Source: Actinomycetota bacterium (lineage in GTDB: Bacteria; Actinomycetota; Actinomycetes; Mycobacteriales; Micromonosporaceae). From it: a DNA stretch of 39,371 nt. Below, piece after piece: positions 31,198 to 38,501 of the stretch; positions within the stretch are counted from its first letter, which is position 1, and each line of letters opens with the position of its first letter. Below the pieces are notes generated by a model that did not search any database, was not told the origin of the DNA, and saw only the letters and a list, made by a program, of their open reading frames with translations. Where the stretch lies: contig VAWN01000104.1 in NCBI GenBank assembly GCA_005885555.1, forward strand, positions 1-39,371, given 5' to 3'. The position numbers and the translations under genes are program-made.

Positions 31198-33428
31198 TGA
31201 ACCCGGTCCTGCTCGGTGTGCGGCACCACGGTCCGGGGTCGGCCCGTGCGGTGCGCCGGGCGCTGTCGGCGTACCAGCCGGAGGTGGTGCTCGTCGAGGG
31301 ACCGCCCGAGGCGGATCCGTTGGTGCCGCTGGCCGGCGATGAGGACATGCGCGCACCGGTGGCGCTGCTCGCCTACCCGGCCGCCGGGGACCCGCGGCGA
31401 CAGGCGGCGTTCTGGCCGTTCGCCGAGTTCTCCCCGGAATGGCAGGCGCTGCGGTGGGCGGCGGCTCATGCGGTACCGGTGCGGTTCGTGGATCTGCCCG
31501 CGGCCGTGCAGCTGGCCGCGGAGGACGCCCCGCGCCAGGAGTCCGGGGTGCGCAGCGACCCGGTCGGCGCGCTGGCCACCGCGGCCGGCTACGACGACCC
31601 GGAGCGGTGGTGGGAGGACGTCGTCGAGCACCGCTTCGAGGGGTCCGGCGACGACCTGGCCGCCGCGCTCGGACCGTTCGCCGCGATCGGCGAGGCGATG
31701 GCCGAGGTCCGGGCGCACACCCCGGCACCGTCCGGGGCGGAAGCCGTCGAGGAGCAGCGCCGCGAGGCGGCGATGCGGGTCGGGCTGCGGGCGGCGCTGC
31801 GCGAGTTCGACCGGGTGGCGGTGGTGTGCGGCGCCTGGCACGTGCCGGCGCTGACCGCTCCGCTGCCGACCGCGGCCGCCGACGCGGCGACACTGCGCGG
31901 GCTGCCGAAGGTGAAGGTCGCCACGACCTGGGTGCCGTGGACGCACGCGCGCCTGGCGGCCGGGCAGGGGTACGGCGCCGGGGTGCGCTCCCCCGGCTGG
32001 TACCACCACCTGTTCGTCACCCCGCGCGACGCGGTGGCCCGGTGGCTGGTGCGGGCGGCGGCGGTACTGCGCCGCGACGGGGTACCGGTGTCCAGCGCGC
32101 ACGTCATCGAGGCGACCCGGCTGGCCGACGCGCTCGCGACGATGCGCGGGCGGCCGGTACCCGGCCTGGTCGAGGTCACCGACGCGGCGCTGGCCGTGCT
32201 GTGCGAGGGCGACCCGCTGCGGCTGGAGCTGATCGAGCGGCGGCTGGTGGTCGGCGAGCGGCTGGGCCGGGTACCGCAGCGCACGCCCGGGGTACCGATC
32301 GCCCGTGACGTGGCCGCGGCCCAGCGGCGCCTGCGCCTGCCGCCCCAGCCGCTGCCCCGGGAGCTGGACCTGGACCTGCGCCGGGAGATCGACCTGGAGC
32401 GCAGCCGGCTGCTGCACCGCCTCGGCGTGCTGGGCGTGAACTGGGGCGTGGCGCTGGCGCACCGGCGCGGCCGCGGCACGTTCTGGGAGTCGTGGCGGCT
32501 GGCCTGGCAGCCGGAGTTCGCGGTCGACCTGGTGGCGGCCAGCGCCTACGGGACGACGGTGCGCGACGCGGCCACCGCGCGGGTCGGCGAGCAGGCCGCG
32601 ACCGCGGCGTCGCTGGCCGAGGTCACCGCGCTGGTGGAGCGCTGCCTGCTGGCCGAGCTGCCGGAGAGCCTGCCGACCGTGCTGCGGGCGCTGGACGAGC
32701 GGATGGCGCTCGACCACGACGTCGCGCACCTGATGGACGCGCTGCCGGCGCTGGCGCGCACGCTGCGGTACGGCGACGTGCGGCGCACCGACCTGCCCGC
32801 GCTGCGGCACGTGACCGACGGGCTGATCACCCGGATCTGGGCCGGCCTGCCGGCCGCGGTCGGTGGCCTGGACGACGCCGCGGCGGCCGGGATGCGCGAC
32901 CGGATCGACGCGGTGCACGCCGCGGTGGCCCTGCTCGACCAGCCCGACCTGACCGCGCGCTGGCACGACACGCTGGCCGGACTGTCCACCAGGGACGATG
33001 TGCACGGGCTGCTGGCCGGCCGGCTCAACCGGCTGATGCTGGACGTGGGGCTGCTCGACGTCGACCGGGCCCGCGACCGGATGTCGCTGATCCTCACCAC
33101 CGGGGTACCCGTCGCCCGCGCGGCCGCCTGGATCGAGGGCTTCCTGACCGGCGACGGGCTGCTGCTGGTACACGACGAGCGGTTGCTGCGGCTGGTGGAC
33201 GGGTGGCTGACCGGGATCCCGCCGGACGCGTTCGTCGAGGCGCTGCCGTTGCTGCGGCGCACCTTCAGCGAGTACCCGGCCCCGCAGCGCCGCCAGATCG
33301 GCGAGCGCGCGGTCCGGCTCGGCGGGCGCGACGACGGCGGGGCCGTTGCCGCGCCGCCCGACATCGACGAGGAGCGCGCCGATCTGGTCCAGCCGACGGT
33401 CCGGGCACTGCTGGGGAGGCGCGCATGA
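31197..33428 (+). CDS. DUF5682 family protein (YehM-like, TraB/ChaN-like N-terminus)
   Basis: The 743-residue protein begins MNPVLLGVRHHGPGSARAVR, then VVLVEGPPEADPL. Together with VVCGAWHVPAL (H215), these recall the conserved His, Glu and GxxH of the TraB/TIKI/ChaN metallohydrolase superfamily. I infer that H10/H11, E34 and H215 form an active site. The rest is a large helical region (about 300-743) without known motifs. The size and neighbours match E. coli YehM. It could be a protease-like or haem/ligand-binding component acting with the MoxR-VWA pair. The ATG shares one base with the MoxR stop and its own stop overlaps the VWA start. Confidence 0.86.
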   Translation: MNPVLLGVRHHGPGSARAVRRALSAYQPEVVLVEGPPEADPLVPLAGDEDMRAPVALLAYPAAGDPRRQAAFWPFAEFSPEWQALRWAAAHAVPVRFVDLPAAVQLAAEDAPRQESGVRSDPVGALATAAGYDDPERWWEDVVEHRFEGSGDDLAAALGPFAAIGEAMAEVRAHTPAPSGAEAVEEQRREAAMRVGLRAALREFDRVAVVCGAWHVPALTAPLPTAAADAATLRGLPKVKVATTWVPWTHARLAAGQGYGAGVRSPGWYHHLFVTPRDAVARWLVRAAAVLRRDGVPVSSAHVIEATRLADALATMRGRPVPGLVEVTDAALAVLCEGDPLRLELIERRLVVGERLGRVPQRTPGVPIARDVAAAQRRLRLPPQPLPRELDLDLRREIDLERSRLLHRLGVLGVNWGVALAHRRGRGTFWESWRLAWQPEFAVDLVAASAYGTTVRDAATARVGEQAATAASLAEVTALVERCLLAELPESLPTVLRALDERMALDHDVAHLMDALPALARTLRYGDVRRTDLPALRHVTDGLITRIWAGLPAAVGGLDDAAAAGMRDRIDAVHAAVALLDQPDLTARWHDTLAGLSTRDDVHGLLAGRLNRLMLDVGLLDVDRARDRMSLILTTGVPVARAAAWIEGFLTGDGLLLVHDERLLRLVDGWLTGIPPDAFVEALPLLRRTFSEYPAPQRRQIGERAVRLGGRDDGGAVAAPPDIDEERADLVQPTVRALLGRRA

Positions 33429-34621
33429 CGGTCGAACCCGAGGAGCGGGCGCGCCGGTGGCGGCTGGTGCTCGGTGGCGCGCCGGACGGCGAGGGCACCG
33501 GGCACCGGCTCGGCGGCGGCGACACCGCGATCGACGCGGCGCTGGCCGCCCTGTACGACTCCGACCGGGCCGGCTCCGACGGCGCCGGCACCGGCCGGGG
33601 CGGCGGACTCAACGCCTCCGCGCCGCGGGTCGCCCGGTGGCTGGGCGACATCCGGAAGTACTTCCCGTCGACGGTGGTACAGGTCATGCAGGCCGACGCG
33701 ATCGAGCGGCTGAACCTGTCCCGGATGCTGCTCGAACCGGAGATGCTCGACGCCGTCGAACCCGACATCCACCTGGTCGGCACGCTGCTCAGCCTGACGA
33801 AGGTGATGCCGGAACGCAGCAAGCGGGCAGCGCGGATGGTGGTCGCCAAGGTGGTCGCCGACCTGCAGCACCGGGTGGCGCAGCAGACCCGGGCGGCGCT
33901 GACCGGTGCGGTCAACCGGGCCGCCCGGCTGAGCCGGCCGCGGCACGGCAACATCGACTGGGACCGCACCATCCGGGCCAACCTGCGGCACTACCGGCCG
34001 GAGCTGGGCACCGTCATACCGGAACGGCTCATCGGGTACGGCCGGCGCAACCGCGCGGTGCAGCGGGAGATCGTGCTGCTGGTCGACCAGTCCGGTTCGA
34101 TGGCGCCGTCGGTGGTGTACGCGAGCGTGTTCGCCGCCGCCCTCGCCTCGCTGTCCACGCTGCGCACCTCACTGGTCGCCTTCGACACCGCGGTGATCGA
34201 CCTGTCCGACCGGCTCGCCGACCCGGTCGACGTGCTGTTCGGCGCGCAGCTCGGCGGGGGTACCGACATCAACCGCGCGCTGGCCTACGCGCAGGGCCTG
34301 GTCACCCGGCCCCGGGACACGATCCTGGTGCTGATCAGCGACCTGTACGAGGGCGGTGTCCGGGAGGAGATGCTGCGCCGGGTGGCCACGCTGACCGCGG
34401 CCGGGGTACAGGTGATCGCCCTGCTGGCGCTGTCCGACGAGGGGGCGCCGGACTACGACCGGGACAACGCGACGGCGCTGGCGACACTGGGGGTACCGGC
34501 GTTCGCCTGCACCCCGGACCTGTTCCCGGAGCTGATGAGCGCCGCGGTCGAACGGCGCGACCTGCGCCCGCTGGTCGAGCGCGCCACCGGCACCGGCCCG
34601 GCGCTACCGTACCCGGCATGA
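33425..34621 (+). CDS. VWA domain protein (YehP-like)
   Basis: The 398-residue protein has a helical N-terminal half (about 60-200) and a von Willebrand A domain (about 212-398). The MIDAS metal site is complete: DQSGS at 221-225, the Thr in LGGGTDIN and the Asp in LISDLYEGG. VWA proteins pair with MoxR ATPases, presenting metal-dependent binding of partners or substrates, as in RavA-ViaA. The first 60 residues are Gly-rich and probably flexible. Start and stop both overlap neighbouring genes as ATGA, so it is tightly coupled with DUF5682 and the patatin gene. It corresponds to YehP of the E. coli yehLMPQ group. Confidence 0.9.
   Translation: MTVEPEERARRWRLVLGGAPDGEGTGHRLGGGDTAIDAALAALYDSDRAGSDGAGTGRGGGLNASAPRVARWLGDIRKYFPSTVVQVMQADAIERLNLSRMLLEPEMLDAVEPDIHLVGTLLSLTKVMPERSKRAARMVVAKVVADLQHRVAQQTRAALTGAVNRAARLSRPRHGNIDWDRTIRANLRHYRPELGTVIPERLIGYGRRNRAVQREIVLLVDQSGSMAPSVVYASVFAAALASLSTLRTSLVAFDTAVIDLSDRLADPVDVLFGAQLGGGTDINRALAYAQGLVTRPRDTILVLISDLYEGGVREEMLRRVATLTAAGVQVIALLALSDEGAPDYDRDNATALATLGVPAFACTPDLFPELMSAAVERRDLRPLVERATGTGPALPYPA
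34605..34610 (+). promoter_or_regulatory. -10 hexamer inside VWA gene, before the patatin gene
   Basis: TACCGT, 7 bases before ATG 34618. The patatin gene could have its own leaderless transcript besides operon read-through. Confidence 0.4.
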
Positions 34622-35448
34622 CTGATCGCGCACTGGTACTGGGCGGCGGCGGGGTGGCCGGGATCGCCTGGGAGGTCGGCATGCTGGCCGGGCTCGCCGA
34701 AGCCGGCGTGGACCTGGCCGCCGCCGACACGGTCGTGGGTACCTCGGCCGGCTCGGTCGTTGGCGCCCAGCTCGCCGCGGGCGTGGACATCGAGGAGGCA
34801 TACCAGCGCCAGCTCGTCCCGCCGCAGTCGGAGATCGCCGCCCGGCTGCCCTGGTCGACGATGCTGCGCTGGGGCTGGGCCGCGATGAGCCACCGGGATC
34901 CGCGCAAGGCGCGCGCGCAGATCGGCGCGATGGCGCTGGCCGCACCGACGGTCTCCGAGGCGGAGCGGCGCGCGGTGCTGGAGAGCCGGATACCGGTACG
35001 GGACTGGCCGGCGCGCGGCCTGCTGATTACCGCGGTCGATGCCGAGTCGGGCCGGTTCGTGGTGTTCGACCGGGACAGCGGGGTCGGCCTGATCGACGCG
35101 GTCGGGGCCAGCTGCGCGGTACCGGGGGTCTGGCCGCCGGTGACGATCAACGGGCGGCGCTACATCGACGGCGGGGTACGGTCGGCGGCCAACGTCGACC
35201 TGGCCGCGGGCTGCGACCCGGTGGTGGTGATCGCGCCACTGCCCGGCGGTGCCGGCTCGGCGCCGAGCGTCGCCCGGCAGGCCGCCGCGCTGGCCGGGCG
35301 GGTCGTCGTGGTCACCCCGGACCGTGCGGCGAAGCGGGCGTTCGGGCGCAACCTGCTCGACCCGGCCAGCCGGGCGCCGGCCGCGCGGGCCGGCCGCGAC
35401 CAGGCGGCGCGCGAGGCCGCCCGGATCGCCGAGGCGTGGGTACCGTGA
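34618..35448 (+). CDS. Patatin-like phospholipase
   Basis: The 276-residue patatin-type serine lipase has the oxyanion loop LGGGGVAGIAWE (about 8-19), the nucleophile elbow VVGTSAGSV with S43, and the second catalytic residue D184 in YIDGGVRSAANVDLA. The Ser-Asp dyad is complete. It should hydrolyse acyl lipids at the membrane, and no transmembrane segment or signal peptide is seen. Its ATG overlaps the VWA stop, making it the sixth member of the overlapped set 27235-35448. Patatins are effectors in several bacterial defence systems (for example CapV of CBASS). That role here is a hypothesis, and ordinary lipid turnover is equally possible. A hairpin follows at 35459-35495. Confidence 0.9.
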   Translation: MTDRALVLGGGGVAGIAWEVGMLAGLAEAGVDLAAADTVVGTSAGSVVGAQLAAGVDIEEAYQRQLVPPQSEIAARLPWSTMLRWGWAAMSHRDPRKARAQIGAMALAAPTVSEAERRAVLESRIPVRDWPARGLLITAVDAESGRFVVFDRDSGVGLIDAVGASCAVPGVWPPVTINGRRYIDGGVRSAANVDLAAGCDPVVVIAPLPGGAGSAPSVARQAAALAGRVVVVTPDRAAKRAFGRNLLDPASRAPAARAGRDQAAREAARIAEAWVP

Positions 35449-35754
35449 CGGGCGCGGCACTGTGTGGGTACCGGCTTCGCGATACCCACAACAGTCCCCC
35501 GTTGGCGCAGCAGGCCCCCGTCCTGTCGGCAGGCTAGCGGGCACCTGTTGCCGGATTGTTGACACGGCTCACGGGACGGAGCGGGCGGTGCCGGCCAGCG
35601 GGTACCGCCCGGCCGACCTATCCGGCAAAAGCGACGAGTGGCATTTATCATAACTCACAGCATTTGTCCTGATACGTTGAGCCACGAGTTGGGCGTGGCC
35701 GGGCGCCGGCGGCGGCCAACGACACCTTGAGTGTCCAGTAAGGAGAAAGACGAA
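35449..35754 (+). other. 306-base intergenic region before the IPT/TIG gene
   Basis: It holds the patatin hairpin and then a GC-rich stretch. An unusually AT-rich island follows at 35633-35680 (TATCATAACT, TGATACG) that is the probable promoter zone, and an AAGGAG ribosome site lies near 35739. TTGACA at 35559-35564 lacks a -10 at proper spacing. I cannot assign a transcription start. No RNA gene is evident. Confidence 0.5.
35459..35495 (+). terminator. Hairpin terminator of the MoxR-VWA-patatin operon
   Basis: ACTGTGTGGGTA (35459-35470) pairs with TACCCACAACAGT (35483-35495), with a one-base bulge and a 12-base loop, 10 bases after the patatin stop. There is no clear T-tract. Confidence 0.65.
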
Positions 35755-37407
35755 ATGCCCGTCCCGAGAACCACTATCCGACGACACGCAGGCCGGATCG
35801 GGATAGTGCTGGCGGTGGCCGCAGCGACTGTGGCCGGCACCGCCCTCCCCAGCTTCGCCGTCACCACCCCACCCACCCTGACCCTGAGCGCCAACCAGGG
35901 CCCGAGCGGCGGCGGCAACACGATCACCGCCACCACGCCCCTGTACACCGCGACCGCACCGATCGTGCCGGCGCCGACCTTCTCCGGCGGCGCGTCGATC
36001 GAGTTCCAGGCCGCGGCCACCGCCACCACCGCCTGTGCCGCCACCTACGCGGCGACGTCGGCGCCGACCTCGGCCGCGGGCGGCGTGATCGCGCTCCCCG
36101 CGGCGAACCTGACGATCATCTCGGCGAACCGGATCAGCATGACGATCCCGACCGGCTTCTTCACCGGCGCCTCGACATCCGCGCCGCCGAAGTACAACAT
36201 CTGCGCCTACACCGGTACCGCGTCCACCGCCACACTGCTCGCGCAGACGACGGCGGCCGGCGGGCAGTACGCGATCGGCGCCCAGGCGACGATCACCGCG
36301 GTGACCCCGTCGGCCGGCTCGGCGCAGGGCGGCACCACCATCACCGTGACCGGGACGAACTTCCCGACCACCTCGACGGCGATCACCGCCAGCATCGGCG
36401 GCACACCGCTGACGAACATCAACGCGGTCAGCGCCACGTCCTTCACCGCGGTCACGCCGCCGCACGCCGTCAGCCTCACCGCGCTTCCGCTCTCCGTGAC
36501 CACGGCCGGTGGCACGGTGACCAAGGCGAACGCCTTCACCTACTCCAACGGCATCACCGTATCGCCCAACTCCGGGCCGAACACCCGGCTCGGCGTTACC
36601 CCGATCGATGTGCAGGGGCTGGGCTTCTCGTCGCTGACCTTCGCCAACACCGGCCTGCCGGACGACACGAACGCGCATGTGTACCTCGTGCGCGGCGCGT
36701 ACGACTCCACCATGAGCGGGGCGGCGAAGACGGTCGGCGAGGTCGCCGAGTGTGCCAACGTGCTCGTCGTCAGCGACACCGAAGTGGTCTGCTCGATGAA
36801 CCTCGTGGACAGCCTGGATCTGACGCACAGCGGCGCCGTCCTGACGACCTCGCACGCGGTCACCGGTGACACGGTGGCAACGAGCACCACGGTGTCCAAC
36901 ATCAGTCCGGTGCTGACCGCGGCCGACGTCGGCCAGCGGGTGTCGGGTACCAACATCGCCGCCGGTACCACGATCACCGCGATCAGCAACGGCGGGGCGA
37001 CGGCGACGCTGTCGGCCAACGCCAGCGCCACCGGTACCACGACGGCGATCACCGTCGGCGCGGCTACTTTCACCGCGACGGCCACCTCCGCCTCCACCGC
37101 GCTGACCGCCGTCAGCCCGGCGCTGACCGCCGCCGACGTCGGCAAGGTCGTCACCGGCACCGGCATCGCGGCCAACACCACCATCGTCAGCCAGACCGGT
37201 ACCGCGGCCGTGCTCTCGCTGCCCGCGACCGGGGCGGCGACCGGCGCGCCCGGTACGGTGACGATCACCGACTCGGTGCCGGTACCGGTCGGCACCTACA
37301 CGGTGACCATCGTCAGCAACGGCGCCGGGGACGAGGAGACCAACGACCCGGCCTTCCAGAAGTCGATCATCTCCAGCGGCTCCACCTACACGGTGGCCGA
37401 CTACTGA
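35755..37407 (+). CDS. Secreted IPT/TIG-domain surface protein
   Basis: The 550-residue secreted protein has a signal peptide (about 1-37; IGIVLAVAAATVAGTALPSF). An N-terminal Thr/Ala-rich beta region is followed by an IPT/TIG Ig-like domain (about 180-260; ITAVTPSAGSAQGGTTITV, VTGTNFP). A mid region has conserved-looking Cys in EVAECANVLV and EVVCSMNL. Two copies of a roughly 60-residue unit around LTAADVG and TGTGIAANTTI (about 385-500) come next. The protein ends STYTVADY. It is probably an extracellular or wall-attached adhesive or structural protein. ATG 35755 is preceded by AAGGAG with good spacing, which rules out the longer frame from 35731. A perfect 12-base hairpin follows. Confidence 0.85.
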   Translation: MPVPRTTIRRHAGRIGIVLAVAAATVAGTALPSFAVTTPPTLTLSANQGPSGGGNTITATTPLYTATAPIVPAPTFSGGASIEFQAAATATTACAATYAATSAPTSAAGGVIALPAANLTIISANRISMTIPTGFFTGASTSAPPKYNICAYTGTASTATLLAQTTAAGGQYAIGAQATITAVTPSAGSAQGGTTITVTGTNFPTTSTAITASIGGTPLTNINAVSATSFTAVTPPHAVSLTALPLSVTTAGGTVTKANAFTYSNGITVSPNSGPNTRLGVTPIDVQGLGFSSLTFANTGLPDDTNAHVYLVRGAYDSTMSGAAKTVGEVAECANVLVVSDTEVVCSMNLVDSLDLTHSGAVLTTSHAVTGDTVATSTTVSNISPVLTAADVGQRVSGTNIAAGTTITAISNGGATATLSANASATGTTTAITVGAATFTATATSASTALTAVSPALTAADVGKVVTGTGIAANTTIVSQTGTAAVLSLPATGAATGAPGTVTITDSVPVPVGTYTVTIVSNGAGDEETNDPAFQKSIISSGSTYTVADY

Positions 37408-37426
37408 TCGGCACCACCGGATGAGC

Positions 37427-37456
37427 GGCGGCCCGGGGTACCCGCCCCGGGCCGCC
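37427..37456. terminator. Bidirectional terminator hairpin
   Basis: Perfect 12-base stem GGCGGCCCGGGG / CCCCGGGCCGCC (37427-37438, 37445-37456) with a 6-base loop, between the convergent IPT/TIG gene and the gene at 37465-38148. Confidence 0.8.
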
Positions 37457-37464
37457 GTATGTGC

Positions 37465-38148
37465 TCAGAGCTTCGCCCAGGCCTGATTGATCGCGGACAC
37501 CGCGGTCGACTCGGACGGCTTGTGGTCCAGGTCGACCAGGATCACGTAGACGCTCTTCGTCGCGCTGGTCCGCCAGCACATCAGCATCGTCGGGCGTACC
37601 CCGGCGGGCGCCTGCGGGTTGAAACGGAAGTTCTGGGTGCACCGGGCGGTACCCACGGCGTGTCCGGAGTCGGCGGCCCACGCCAGCTCCCGCTGCCCGG
37701 TCAGGTCCCCGTGCGCGGAGACCACCCGCATCGTGTGGTGGTCGGCGGGCAGCGAGCCGGTGTTGGTGATCGTCACCGGTACCGTGTCGGCCTGCGCCGC
37801 CGCGTGCGCGGACGGTCGGCGGCCCGGCGCGGCCGCGGCGTTCGCCGCGGCGGGGGCGGACCGGCTCGCCGATGCGCTCTGGCTGGGCGACCCGGTGCCG
37901 GCCGGCGCGGAACCGGCCGACGCGGAACCGGCCGGCGCGGAACCGGCCGACGCGGAACCGGCCGACGGCATGTTCAACCGCATGTCCGCGCCGGTGTCGG
38001 CGCGCCGCTGCCCGGCGTGCTCGGCGGCGAGCAGGCTGGTGCCCAGCACGGTGACCAGCCCGACGGCTGCCACGGTGCGGTACTGCCAGCGCTGCCACGG
38101 GCGACGGGGCGTGGGGTCTTCCGGCACCGGGTTGTGCGTGTGGCTCAT
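37465..38148 (-). CDS. Membrane-anchored protein of unknown function
   Basis: The 227-residue protein has a short basic cytosolic start, one helix (about 24-42; TVAAVGLVTVLGTSLLAAEH) and a low-complexity Ala/Gly/Ser tract of AGSA(P/S) units (about 60-85). An extracellular C-terminal domain (about 115-227) follows. That domain has two Cys (TARCTQNFRF and LMCWRTS) and ends INQAWAKL. I do not recognise the family. The C-terminal domain looks like a small beta fold found in actinobacterial secreted proteins. ATG 38148 is chosen because AGGAAG precedes it by about six bases, in preference to the longer frame. The repeat is made of 15-base units and may vary in length between strains. Confidence 0.78.
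   Translation of the reverse strand: MSHTHNPVPEDPTPRRPWQRWQYRTVAAVGLVTVLGTSLLAAEHAGQRRADTGADMRLNMPSAGSASAGSAPAGSASAGSAPAGTGSPSQSASASRSAPAAANAAAAPGRRPSAHAAAQADTVPVTITNTGSLPADHHTMRVVSAHGDLTGQRELAWAADSGHAVGTARCTQNFRFNPQAPAGVRPTMLMCWRTSATKSVYVILVDLDHKPSESTAVSAINQAWAKL
37904..37965 (-). repeat. 15-base coding tandem repeat
   Basis: Four units of gcggaaccggccg(g/a)c type encode alternating AGSAP and AGSAS pentapeptides in the linker of the membrane-anchored protein. Confidence 0.8.
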
Positions 38149-38302
38149 GTTCTTCCTGACGCTCTGCGGCCGGCAGGATGCACCCCACCGTCCGCGCGGC
38201 GCCACCCCGTTGGCCGTCCGGGACGATTGGCTGACGGGAGCGACGTCCCGCCGCAGGCAACGCGGACGCGCTCCCCGCGGTTCCCATGCTGCCACGGTGC
38301 CG

Positions 38303-38434
38303 ACCGCCGCGCGGCGGAATGGCCAGCACCAGCGCCAGCTCCAGCAGCGCCGCGATCAGCGCGTACCCGTGTGCCGGGCCGGTCCGCTGCAAGGTCGCCA
38401 GCAACAGCAGGTCCAGATGACCACGCAGATCCAT
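38303..38434 (-). pseudogene. PadR-family regulator relic with internal deletion
   Basis: From ATG 38434 the minus strand reads MDLRGHLDLLLLATLQRTG and PAHGYALIAAL, the first 30 residues of a PadR winged-helix repressor. It then switches to LELALVLAIPPRGG, a hydrophobic segment unlike any PadR helix and more like the end of a membrane protein that often follows PadR genes. No stop is met, and the frame runs on through the next gene, so no proper product is made. The 3' limit given is approximate. A 10-base tandem repeat of gatggaacgg (38441-38460) directly upstream may be a remnant operator. Confidence 0.65.
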
Positions 38435-38440
38435 ACCCAG

Positions 38441-38460
38441 GATGGAACGGGATGGAACGC
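38441..38460. repeat. 10-base tandem repeat upstream of PadR relic
   Basis: gatggaacgg / gatggaacgc, adjacent copies (38441-38450, 38451-38460). Confidence 0.75.
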
Positions 38461-38501
38461 CGTACCGGTGACGGGCGCGGAATCCAGGTAAGGGGGATCG
38501 G

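Noticed and set aside
35559-35564. TTGACA as the -35 of the IPT/TIG gene
   Set aside because: No -10-like hexamer lies 16-19 bases downstream and the gene is nearly 200 bases away.
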